Shown here piece by piece: positions 1 to 9,819 of a stretch of DNA of 64,000 nucleotides. The stretch covers positions 14,596,578 to 14,660,577 of the forward strand of contig NC_045149.1 of the NCBI RefSeq assembly GCF_008831285.2, read 5' to 3'. The translations under genes were made by a program, and so were the position numbers. The DNA comes from Nymphaea colorata (Eukaryota; Streptophyta; Magnoliopsida; Nymphaeales; Nymphaeaceae). Numbering within the stretch: position 1 is the stretch's first letter; the number at the start of each line of letters is the position of its first letter. The notes beneath the pieces are model-generated. The model was not told where the DNA came from. It did no database searches and saw nothing but the letters and a program-made list of their open reading frames with translations.

Positions 1-649
1 AATGAAGGACCGAACATGGTCTAAAGCTATTCTAGATTAATATAAATAAGCTTTTCGGGTTCTGGGCCTGGCCAAGACACAGCGACATTACTTTTTAAGT
101 TTAATACATAAAATCCAAACTCCAAAGCATGAATGAGGAAATGCAAACCACTACCAAGATACTTTTACCAGCTAGAAGCCCTGTCTCCAACCCTTCACAG
201 CAAAGGCACAAACACTACCACTTCAAAGCATATACCAGGTTTTAGTTTATTTGATAATCCAGAGCTTTGACAAAACAGCTACAAAATTGGCTGCCATTTG
301 CCACAAGTTGCAGTTTCCAGAAATTGTCTTAGCTACATTGAGCAACACGATCACAAAAATGAAGTGGACAAAATAATCAATGTGCACGATCAAGGCTTAG
401 AGAAGCATGTTATGTAAAGAAAATTTACATAGTTTTTTTTTTTTTTTTGGTGCATACCTTACACAGAAAGAGTTAAAAAGCCTTTTTCCTTGGAACGACT
501 TCAAATGACCATGAGCACGAACATAACAGCCATTCCTGCATATGAAATATTGCCTTAGGAGAAGCAGCCCTAATAAATAAGATTGGGTGACAACGTAACA
601 AACTTGAAAATGGCTCCCAAAATTTGCACATGGTAGAGAAAGAGAAATT
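1..649. other. Left edge, no feature recognised
   Basis: AT-rich sequence with a poly-T run near 430-448. The RPA2-like pseudogene on the minus strand would continue in this direction, so further decayed 3' exons could lie here, but I could not recognise the C-terminal winged-helix part of RPA2 in any frame. Confidence 0.4.
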
Positions 650-2243
650 TTACATAGTAATCAGTGCTTTTCACATACGCAACGTTTGGACCGAGGCTGC
701 CAGAGTTCAACTTATGACAAACAGCACTTCATGCGGTTTTCTGTGGATTATGAAAGCACTAGTTAAATTAGATAGCCAAGGAAGAAGCTTACTCAACCAA
801 AGCAATTTCATTTGATTCCTGCACATCATTTACCCTGAGAAATATGATCGACGCTTGCCAAATTTACTATAAAAAAAAATGTTGAAAGCTCAATGTTTCA
901 AATCAGAAGTTAAATACAGGACTAACGTACTGGCAGACATTTGAATAACCTACCATCAGGTAACATCAATTCTTCCCGTTCCATCATCTAGGACGAATTG
1001 TGAACATCAGTAACCTTTTCAAGTTTGTTCAACACCATTCCCACCAATGCCACCTTCCAAGCAATGTAATTTAAGTAAGTAGTGCAACAAATAGATGAGA
1101 ACCACAAAGGATACGTCATAAAACTTCAAGACAGATGGGCCTTCCCGCACCCAACCTCATGCAGTAAAAGTAAATTCAGACAGAAAAGCCAGAGCAAGTG
1201 GTAACATTTGATTGTCATTCATAGAATGCCCAACCCTGGGGTCAAAGGTTCATAATTTAATTCAATGAAATATATAGCTGAACATCTGACTAGCTTCTTG
1301 CAATATGAACAGACCCTTGATTGCCGACGATGAATGGTGACGGTGGCTAGTCACTTGACCAAATTTTAGTTATTAAGCTTGATTTATGAACCGGATCAAA
1401 TCATAGTTAGCTTTCACAAACAGATTTAGAAGCAGGTGAACGACAAGCCGGAAATAGATTAACTTCAAAACTACATCTCTTGACCAATTCCAAAAAGGAA
1501 ATTTAAAGCACCAAGCGGATGGGGTTTTAGTGAGAACAACAGAGGGCGTAAAAGTTTCAAGTTAATAACTCAGCCAAAAAATGTATAGGTACTATCAAGA
1601 TGCCAACATACGATAGATCTGCAACTGCATCCAACAATTAGTATAATAAATTAAATTTAAAAAAAGAAACTGCGTCCTTCAGATTTTTAGATTCATGAAA
1701 GGGGTTTTTCTTTCATAATAAACTATGTTCTTCCAGAATAAGAGAGCGAATGCTAATTTGAATTATAACCTAATAAATGAAAAAAAAAACATGCTAGAAA
1801 ACGAAACAGGAAAAAGAACGACTAAAGCAGAAGTCCCAAGAAAAGTAAATCGACGAAGACGATCTTACAGAAAGAAGAGGAAAATCAGAAGAAACCTCGT
1901 ACGGAAGTTAGGGTTAAAAAAACAAGCAAAAAGGAAGGGAATTCAGGCGCTCGACGCGAAAATAACTTACATTATTAACCTCGCATCTGTCCACCACAAT
2001 ATTTGTATTATCATCGGCAGTTTTCTGCACGGCCTGGCTTTTCTGTTTCATAGTGAACGGAATGACCTCGCCATTTCCTCGCTTCTGCGAGACAACCAGC
2101 AAGAAACGAGTCAGATCAATTCCCGACTCAAAAAACAGTGATGACCGTGAGATCGGAGGACTGGACGAGTTTTGGGCGACAAGGATTCCACGATCACCTT
2201 GAACGTAGACAAGCCGGAACAACCTTTTTCGCTGATTTTTCTC

Positions 2244-2253
2244 TTTCCCGCGC
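2244..2253 (+). promoter_or_regulatory. E2F-type site (TTTCCCGCGC)
   Basis: TTTCCCGCGC within the inner promoter copy. The matching position of the outer copy (about 2660-2680) reads ttcgcgcgctgcag, so this site is conserved only in part between the copies. Confidence 0.45.
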
Positions 2254-2346
2254 TGTAGAAACCAACCCGTAAGCCTCAGATTGATCGCTATTCGTGGGTC
2301 CCGTGGTGAACACATTTTATACCAATACGTTGGAACCCAAACTGTC

Positions 2347-2354
2347 TTTCCCGC
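2347..2354 (+). promoter_or_regulatory. E2F-type site (TTTCCCGC) in inner duplicate
   Basis: An exact TTTCCCGC octamer. It sits in the inner copy at the position matching the 2755-2767 site of the outer copy, which supports duplication of the promoter. Confidence 0.45.
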
Positions 2355-2754
2355 TTTGAATGATCATCGGACAGGTTACGCACGGGGTTTATCTGTTTCA
2401 CCGTCAACGGAATGACCCTGCCGTTTCCTCGCTTCTGCGAAAACAACGTGCAAGAAAAAATTCGGATGACCGTGAGATCCGAGGAAAAAGAAAAAATAAC
2501 CGGAAGAAAAAATTCGGATGACCGTGAGATTCGAGGCCGGCGGAGAAGAGTGGGTTGCTGTCATACTTGCTCGAGTACATCGCTCCTACTGAAGACGGAC
2601 CGCCCAAGATCGAACGAAGCGCGAAAGACATTTTCTCGCTCCTCTGTGGCTGTTTTTCTTTTCTCTTCGCGCGCTGCAGAAGCGAAAGGTCCAAAGCCCT
2701 TGGTAGTTGGTGGGTGTTGAGCCCCTTTCTTATGTACGGTGGAACTCCAACGGC

Positions 2755-2767
2755 TTTTCCCGCCAAA
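2755..2767 (-). promoter_or_regulatory. E2F-type site upstream of RPA2-like start
   Basis: Reads TTTGGCGGGAAAA on the minus strand, a close match to the E2F consensus TTTSSCGC, about 175 bp upstream of the outer ATG at 2580. RPA subunits are known S-phase E2F targets in plants, so the site fits the gene call. Confidence 0.6.
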
Positions 2768-4865
2768 TAAGTTACAGTGAACGGATCGGATATAGTTCTG
2801 ATATGGTTCAGATCCACATACGTTCTTTTTTCCGAAGGGCGAAGGGAGGTTGACGGTAAACATGGGTCGCGTTGCGGTAGAGACCAAAGTCATTGTAAGT
2901 TGGATAATTATTTAGGTTCAAATTGGACCTGCATCTGATGCAAGGGGAACTGACCATGCATGACCGGTTCGAGTTTGAAAGAGAGGTTTGAAACAAAGCT
3001 AAGTCATAACCCTATAAGGATTAACATTCGAGAAATATTTTTTTGAGCGAGCTGATGATTAACAATCCAGAGGCCCGAAGGCTTTCCCATATGTGGTCTT
3101 TCTCTTCTTTTGATATTTTTAATTTTTATTTTAAAAATATTTTTTTCATCAAATTCGATTCACAAAAGATTCCAATACCAATTCGATTTAGCGAATTTCT
3201 TAGCCATTTGGCTTTAAGATTTCGATTCAGAAATAAAGTTCCTACGTTTATTCATAACCTTAAATGCATACTCAAACGTTTACAAAGTTAAATAAAGGAA
3301 GAGTTCCAAATCAAATTGTTGTTACGACTAGCAAACTAGGCACATCCTGTCCATTATCAGCCAGGCTTGGTAATTTCAGGCATTATTAGACTCATGAAAT
3401 AAGTAAGCTTGTCCAGCTATCAAACAATACAATATGCCAGTCAGAATAATAAATTTCATGGCTGCACGGAGCAACAACGCAATTGCAAAAGAAATTTGAA
3501 GAAAACTAAACATCTGTCAAATTTACAGCCATATGAACATCATGGATGTACAGAGACGTATCGTAGAAACCACAAGTAATGTGCCTGGAAGAGACTAGTG
3601 AACATGAAAACGGTGTCTCCTCCTCGACCTGTAACAGTAGCGAACACTTCAGGTACAATGCAGATAAAGATAATAGCGCGAAGGCAGGTCATAGAGTTGG
3701 AGCAAGAAATCTACTTCATGTTTCACAACCAAGCTGACAACTAAGCCAGACAATAAATGAACACGATGCAAGCAAATTCTGTGTGTAGGTGAAAATGAAA
3801 TCCACACTAATATGGAATCTTGGAACACCACAATTTTATGGATTTCTGAGCAAGTCTACTTGCACAAGCTTCATGTTTACCGAGAGTACCCTTCTTTTGG
3901 CTTGCAAAAAAGAGATACCTTCAACAAGGTTGCCGACCAGAAGACCATTTGGACCTCTGTATATTCTCTAAAGGAAAAAGATTGAATAACGTGCTTGTCT
4001 CAAAAACAACGAGCAGAAAAAATTAAGATGTTTAATAGAAGACAATTACAGACACCTCAACAGAAAAATATTAATCCAAACGACCCATCTTGGTTAGGCC
4101 GTCCTTGGTTTGGCAGAAAAAATACGAAGCTACCGGTGGACCTGAAGCATCTTCCCATTGTTGCTCTCTGTTAGGCTCGTAAGTTTTCAAAAAAGCAGTT
4201 TATGTAATTGTTAAAACTAAAGTGTGTTTTGAAATACTAAATAAGAATTGGGTCGATTTTGAAACTTTCGTGAGAGGGGAGGTTTATGGAGCCCTACCCG
4301 CCTCTTTCCTTCTTCAGCGCGGACAAAATTTCTGCCCGTTAGCGTTGCCCGTGGAGAGGCTCGTCTTCCTCTCGCAGAAGCTCTCCCGCATGCAGCTGCT
4401 CACGTCTGCATCAGCTCCTCTTTCGCATCTCTGTCGAGGTAAGGTGCAGTTTTGCCTCTTTCTATCGCATTTTATTTCCAAACTGCCTGTGTTTCCTGTT
4501 TGCCTCTCCCCAAATCTCAGCCGTAGTCGTCTTCTTCGCCCTTTTAACATAGAGAGGGTCGTTTTAGATATGCTTTCTTTGAAAAAGTAGATGGTATTTG
4601 TTTCTAAGCCCAACTGATTGAGTCATTGAATATCTTACGGTGGCCAAAATTTATTGGATCTTTGTTGCTTTTCTGTATTTGAGGAACATGTGATCACTAT
4701 CCTCATTAGCTTGCTCACACATGACGGTAAGGGTTCTCCTTGAGGTTCAGACAAATCGTCGATTTGCAGAGGCAGACCCAGCTATGCATCCGGCTGCCCT
4801 TCTCTTTCCAAACCCTCTCCTCTTTTAAGTCTGGCCACTTCCATCTCCTCCGTATTAAAACATGT

Positions 4866-4889
4866 CATATCATATCATATCATATCATA
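4866..4889. repeat. (CATAT)n minisatellite
   Basis: Four CATAT units plus a partial fifth. Confidence 0.9.
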
Positions 4890-5760
4890 GAGCTCTTGGC
4901 TCCCTTCACTTTGAGCCCCACATAGGATTTGCCAAGTTGGACAAGTTTCATGTGCTAATAGGTAATTGAATTTAGATTTTGTTGGAGGACGTGTGCTAAA
5001 GGCTTCGCTGGTTGTGACCTTTCATTCCAAAACTTCTTCACCATGCACCTCTTTATTTCGCACTCATTCAAGAGCCAGAGCGGTTTCAATAGTTGAAAAA
5101 TTTTTGAGGATCAGTCCTGCTCGCCTTCAATGTGTAGCACCTGTGTTCGTGTTCATTGACGGTAGCCGTTAGCCGAAGAGATTATCCATCTTCATTCTTC
5201 ATTCTTCTCTCGTTTGTGTATCATGACAAGAACCAATAAGCATCTTAACGGTTTATATCTACGTGTGAACTTGTGCATGTGAATCTAGATTATTTCAACA
5301 ATTGGTAGCAGAGCCGGTTAATGCCCTATATCATGTCTTCTTTGTTTGGAACCGTATGAGAGACCAGTAGATATCTGTCCACCATACAGATCAACGAGGG
5401 ACGGCGTCTACTGGCGGTTTCTCCCACATAGGGATATCTCTTTTTGTCCCCTTAAGCTCCTTTATTTTATTAGAGACCTCATTGAAGCAGGAAATATGGT
5501 TAAACTGATGATAAAAAAAAGATGATTCCTTATTGTCTTCTTTCTGCTTCTCTTCCCTTTAGTGTTTATTAAATTGTTTCTTAATCTTTAAATGTTGAAA
5601 CTCCACCAGTGATCACAATTATTTTTTAAAAGAAATAAAAAGCTATTGACCCACAGATCTCTTCTCACAGCATTTCTCGCCTGTGATTCCGTTGTTAGGT
5701 ACTGGCAAGGCTCAGTCCTAGCATTTGCTCCAGTAGCGGATTTTCATATCCAAAAGGGCA

Positions 5761-5762
<2 letters not shown>

Positions 5763-5798
<36 letters not shown>
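5763..5798. repeat. (TA)18 microsatellite
   Basis: Uninterrupted TA dinucleotides. Confidence 0.97.
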
Positions 5799-5799
<1 letters not shown>

Positions 5800-6172
5800 C
5801 AGAGGAAATATTTGAATATGTTAATGTGAAAATAAAGAAACATTGAAGGGATGATGTGGCCAGTTCATATATGGCTCAGTCACTGATTTGCGTTCAGTTT
5901 CAATCAGTATGGATGGCTTTTCAGTCTTTGCTCCTGATCTCATTCTAATGCATTTGTTTTGCGGTGTTACGATCTGTTGGATGCCCTTTTAAAAAAAATT
6001 TGAAATTTTAATTAAAAAGCCGTTTTGATATTTAAATGTTAACATAAATACAGTAAAATACTATTGGGTTGTATGATCAAAATATCAAAGTAAAAAGGCT
6101 GCATATTGTTAAAATCAATCCATTATAGCAGATGTGATCATCTCGCTATGGGCTAAGATAGGAATGCGGCCA

Positions 6173-6274
6173 GAAAAAGGCATGATAGCTACTTTTTTCT
6201 GTATAACAGGATTATTAGTTACTCGTTGGTTTTATTCGGGATATGTACCATTAAGTGATCTATATGAATCATTG
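6173..6274 (+). pseudogene. ccsA: Plastid ccsA fragment in nuclear DNA (NUPT)
   Basis: The plus strand reads continuously as part of the plastid cytochrome c biogenesis protein Ccs[19 protein letters not shown] followed by [15 protein letters not shown], about 34 codons from the N-terminal third. Similarity stops abruptly on both sides: the codons before EKG are unlike ccsA, and after the YESL codons the sequence does not continue as ccsA. There is no start, stop or downstream haem-binding part, so this is an inserted fragment without function. It could be one block of a larger, more decayed plastid insertion, but I recognised no other plastid gene beside it. Confidence 0.85.
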
Positions 6275-6557
6275 CACAACAACACTTTCCAGCTATGAAC
6301 TTGCGTGCTTTGGAAAAGGGCCTGCTTACAACATGGATGTTATATGAATATCGGAATTTCATGCGTTGTCGTTTTTATTTGTTGGTTGCTAAATACTTTT
6401 ATCTGTTTAGTTATATTTGGGCCTGTCCATTGTACTTCTTAGCATTAATGACATTATTGGCTTTTGTTTCAAATTGTATGGTTTCTTCTCCTATCCTTGC
6501 CTAGTTCTAAATATTGCTTAGATCTTTCCTATAATTCTGCTTTTCTTGTATTTGCAG

Positions 6558-6834
6558 TTATGACTTGTGACCTAATTTTGCTGATGGCTGGTCAAATTTG
6601 TTGTGAGAAAGGGAAAGCTCAATGAGGCAACGCATTGTCATAGACAGGCTTTAGCAATCGTTGTTTGGTATGCATTTTTTTCCTTTTCTTCTTCCTTTCC
6701 TTCTTAATTGGTGAACTGCACTTGTCTAAGATAGTCTTATTGTCAAAAAATGTTTCCTCTTAATGCAGCCCAAATTAATTGCCATAGTAACATTTGGGAA
6801 TATGATGAAGGTTCATGGTCCATGACAAGAAGTG
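6558..6834 (+). pseudogene. SEC: SECRET AGENT-like O-GlcNAc transferase TPR remnant
   Basis: Two decayed exons match consecutive TPR units of plant SEC. Exon A (6558 to about 6660, after a TTTGCAG acceptor) contains PNFADGWSNL and then, in a shifted frame, KGKLNEATHCHRQALAI; the family sequence here is close to PNFCDAWSNL..KGRLNEATQCCRQALAL. Exon B (6769-6834, after TAATGCAG) matches the next TPR helix, ending in GNMMK followed by a shifted, stop-containing stretch. Damage includes TGA where Arg is expected before PNF, a loss of about five codons after WSNL, and frameshifts in exon B. The two exons keep splice-like borders, so the copy arose from genomic DNA. No catalytic GT41 part was found nearby. 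Confidence 0.7.
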
Positions 6835-9590
6835 AGTTGCTCTGTTCTTTGAAGAGAAAATCTGTTTTCTATAAATTCTATATAATAACATAGTGTGATT
6901 TCTTTGCTAATGTACTTTACATTTGGTTTTCTTTTTATTTGTATTATTCTTGCCCTGTGTGCTTGAGTGTTCTATGTTCATCTTGGGTGCAAGCATTTTG
7001 TGTTTTGATCTTCTTGCATGTGATTATAGTTTTTTGAATTTTCTGTGATTTTTACTGACCTTTAATAGTTTAATTAGGAAAAATTGTTTTTGAGAACTTT
7101 TATTTTGTTCTACTTTGTACAGAAATTGGACAGAATAAAAAAAAACAAAAAATACCAAAATTGTTCAAAAGTTTTTGAATTTTGGTTTTCTAAAATCCTC
7201 TACTTCTGTAGAGTAAAAAAATCCTTAGTTTTCATATTGTCTCTTTACAATATAATGTCTTTTTAACCCAGATTTGTGAACTTGTCAGAAATCGAAAAGT
7301 CTGCCTTCGTTGTATATCCTAACACCTTTTTACTTTCGCTTTCTGCAGACAGCCTTATATTCAGAGTCTAATAGTGTCCAATCCCATAGTTGTCATGACC
7401 TAAGATTTATGAGAACTTGTCACCCTTAAACTGACCTTTTATGTAGAATATCATACTTTTATGAGAAAGTTGGTGAAGTTCGTTCTTCTACTCAGTCTAC
7501 CCATTTTGTTTTGCATTCACCCCTCTCTTTAGGGAGTAGAGTTCATGCCTCCTGGTGATATACCATTTGATGTCAAGAACGTTTGTAAAAGGAAATTTTT
7601 TTAATTTTGTTTAAAAACATTTTAAAAACGTCTTCTCTCACAATGACATGCCTTTGCTTTACTCTTAGTATCTTCCCGAGTAGGAGAAAATTTCAAGTTT
7701 TTGTTGTCAATCAATGGAAGAGGAAAGCTGAAAAAATCCTGGATCTGAACAGTAGGGAAAATTCCTATGAAACTGAGAAAGTCAAGATTAGGAAATGCTA
7801 TCGACTCTGGTGTTCAAACATTTGCAAGGATTTAGCATGAAAATATGCTGAGAGAGAAGCCACAATGCTCTGTAAGATCTTGGCAGGTAGCAAAATGAGT
7901 GTTGGGAGACGGGCTCGGGGCTTGTGTAGTTGTTCCTCTAAGCCAATAATCAAAAGTACCGGGTAGGCATAAAGTTGATTTATGTCTATTTCGCGAAGAT
8001 AATGACTTATGAACCTTTGGCTCGTTGAAAACCCGTAAGCTGAAGCGGGTTGGACACGTGACAAAGCTACACATAACCACCAAAGCGGTGGAGCTTCGTA
8101 GTAGCCTTTGAGGTGGTGAGGTATTCCCTCAAAGGTGAAGGTCGGCCTAAAAAAAAAAATCAAAGGTAAAAAAAATCACAAGGCAAAAAGCTGAATGCAA
8201 AAAAAAAAAAAAAGAAAACTAAGAAAAAAAAAGGTGCCTGCCAAGAGATGAAAGACATGAAGGCTGAACTCGCATGAATTGAATGTGACAATCTTTTGTG
8301 GATGTGTGATTTTGGGGTCAATATTTGCTCCTTTTTTGATTACCTAAGATGTCGAGGATGATTCCCTTTTGTTCACATTTTGGAAATTGAAAGATATCCC
8401 TTCTAAAGGTTCGATGACATTCATGCGAAATGAATCCTAATCCTTGTACGGTACTATGGGTAAATGAATGACATATTATTTGCACAACACGAGCACTCAA
8501 GCTTATGAGTTAAAGTGATAATTTTGAAATATTTCAAAAGAAAAACTTGACATCTCTTGTTATGTTTCGAGGTTTTTTAGGTATTAGAGGAACTAACCAA
8601 TCCCCTTTGGTCTTGAAAGTTGTTTGCCATTTCATTAACGAACCACTAGTTCGTTAATGGAATAGATGAAATCATGAAACACTTCAAACCTAGTCTACAT
8701 ATGCTGAATGTGATAATTTGTCCATCTTTTCCTCTGTCTTAGGAGAGGCTGATAATTTGGGAACCTGACCCACTATTCCATCTTAACCGAAATGTCTTCA
8801 ACCCTTTGAAATGTCTTCAACTTGTTTTTCAATGACATAACCCAGACTTAGTGTTGAGGCTGTTTTCAAAAGAACTGGTCGATTTTGAACTGTGACATTT
8901 TTGAAAAGTTCTATCCTTTGAAGTTGCATGAGTTTTGTTCCTGGCTTCATCTAATATTTGTCTTGGCTTGCAATACATGGTTTTGCAAAATGGGGTGGAG
9001 TTATTCTTCATCGTCACCAACTACCAACCCATGCCTTTACTTCAACAGCTGGGTCCTTCGTAGTTTTGGACCAGGTTAGTATTCAGTTTCTTCTTGTGTC
9101 ATGTTAGTTGAGTGTTATGAATATTTTGACTAGTATGTGTTTGTTTATCCATAAATAAGGACAGTATCCTGCATTCGGGAAAAATTATGATATTATTGAA
9201 TCTTTTCTCATTGATGCTATTTTCATTTAAGGTTGGCTGTTCGACCCGCTCCTCGTCAATTGAGGCTATTGCTTTTAATCCAGTTGTTCCCCTTCCCATA
9301 ACCGAGATGTTTTTCCTACATTGGAGGAAAGGTGGGTTGAGGTTGGTCCAAAATTATATGAGAATGTAAGTTTTTTAGGAATGACACAGCTAAGGCTTAT
9401 TTCAGAATGTCGTGGAAAGCTTGTTTTTAGATTTGTTATTGGTTTTGGATGTTCTTATCCAGATGTTGTTGCTGTAGGTGCAGATAAGGCCCAGGATCAT
9501 GAATTAGAAGGTGAACAGTGATATTTTTTTTTCCCAAGAACAATTCCTAACACTTGATATGGCAAGCATTTTAAGCATTGCATGAATTCG
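6835..9590. other. Intergenic, no gene recognised
   Basis: AT-rich with frequent stops. The block at about 7860-8150 is more GC-balanced but I recognised no protein. A few exon-like stretches at 9040-9520 on the plus strand (for example LEERWVEVGPKLYENV at about 9320-9366) look coding-like but stay unidentified. Confidence 0.35.
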
Positions 9591-9819
9591 TGAACTTGAT
9601 CTTAACATTCTGGGTTTTCCTGAACTTGGTTGCCTAGAACTTGATCCTAACATTCTGGGTTTTCCTGAACTTGGTCGCCTACCCAGGCCTATTGTGGTTG
9701 GCGAACCATGAGCCTCTAATGCCATTCACCATTCAACAACTTTTCTTGAAAAAGCAAAGTACTTAACACAACCAGAGTTGGTTGAAGGAATCCTTAGGAA
9801 TGTGTTATTGATGTACTGA
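9586..9819 (+). pseudogene. Unidentified coding-like remnant with internal repeat
   Basis: One plus-strand frame reads through two 15-residue repeats (ELDLNILGFPELGCL and ELDPNILGFPELGRL), then LPRPIVVGEP, a single TGA at about 9709-9711, and continues in the same frame as TTFLEKAKYLTQPELVEG to a TGA at 9817-9819. One internal stop in about 75 codons with protein-like composition suggests a recently disabled exon. I do not recognise the family. Confidence 0.35.
9592..9681. repeat. 45-bp tandem repeat, two copies
   Basis: Units 9592-9636 and 9637-9681 differ at two bases. The unit length is a multiple of three, so the repeat keeps the reading frame. Confidence 0.9.

Larger units (their letters stand above)
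650..2580 (-). pseudogene. RPA2: RPA2 (RPA32)-like replication protein A subunit, decayed
   Basis: RPA2 is the middle subunit of the single-strand DNA binding RPA trimer in the nucleus. Exons on the minus strand: a possible first exon starting ATG at 2580 (MYSSKYDSNPLFSAG, like the Ser/Gly-rich plant RPA32 N-terminus); exon 2 at 2084-1971 (38 codons, contains VIPFTMKQKS and ends EVNN before a GTAAGT donor); exon 3 at 1053-954 (VALVGMVLNKLEKVTDV then FVLDDGTGRIDVT, the OB-fold core); exon 4 at 834-793 (VNDVQESNEIALVE, canonical splice sites on both sides); a degraded exon 5 from 740. Breaks: exon 3 has five bases between VTDV and FVLDDG, so the frame shifts; the expected Arg codon after RIDVT is TGA, consistent with CGA to TGA decay; exon 5 has stops and shifts. 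Introns remain, so this is a duplicated or decayed gene copy and not a processed one. Family assignment is from remembered RPA32 sequences. An assembly error would have to explain several independent breaks. Confidence 0.78.
1960..2780 (-). repeat. Diverged tandem duplication of the RPA2 promoter and exon 2
   Basis: Two related segments lie head to tail. The exon-2 acceptor and start (tctgtttca..gaacgga..cctcgcttctgcga) occurs at about 2042-2090 and again at about 2392-2440. The peptides are KRGNGEVIPFTMKQKS and KRGNGRVIPLTVKQI. The upstream part of each unit also matches: a TTTCCCGC-like motif next to a 'ggaac.ccaa' block occurs near 2330-2354 and near 2740-2767. The outer exon-2 copy (from 2434) diverges after SDDHS and runs into promoter-like sequence of the inner unit, which marks the junction near 2360-2375. 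Confidence 0.65.
2900..6170. other. Intergenic, no gene recognised
   Basis: Mostly AT-rich and broken by stops in all frames. A GC-richer patch at about 4260-4438 ends in a good donor (TCGAG then GTAAGG after 4438) and could be a non-coding leader exon on the plus strand, but I could not link it to any downstream coding exon. Confidence 0.4.

Noticed and set aside
4222-4590. 122-codon plus-strand frame with a good donor at 4438
   Set aside because: The frame crosses the donor and no downstream coding exon could be linked; at most a leader exon.
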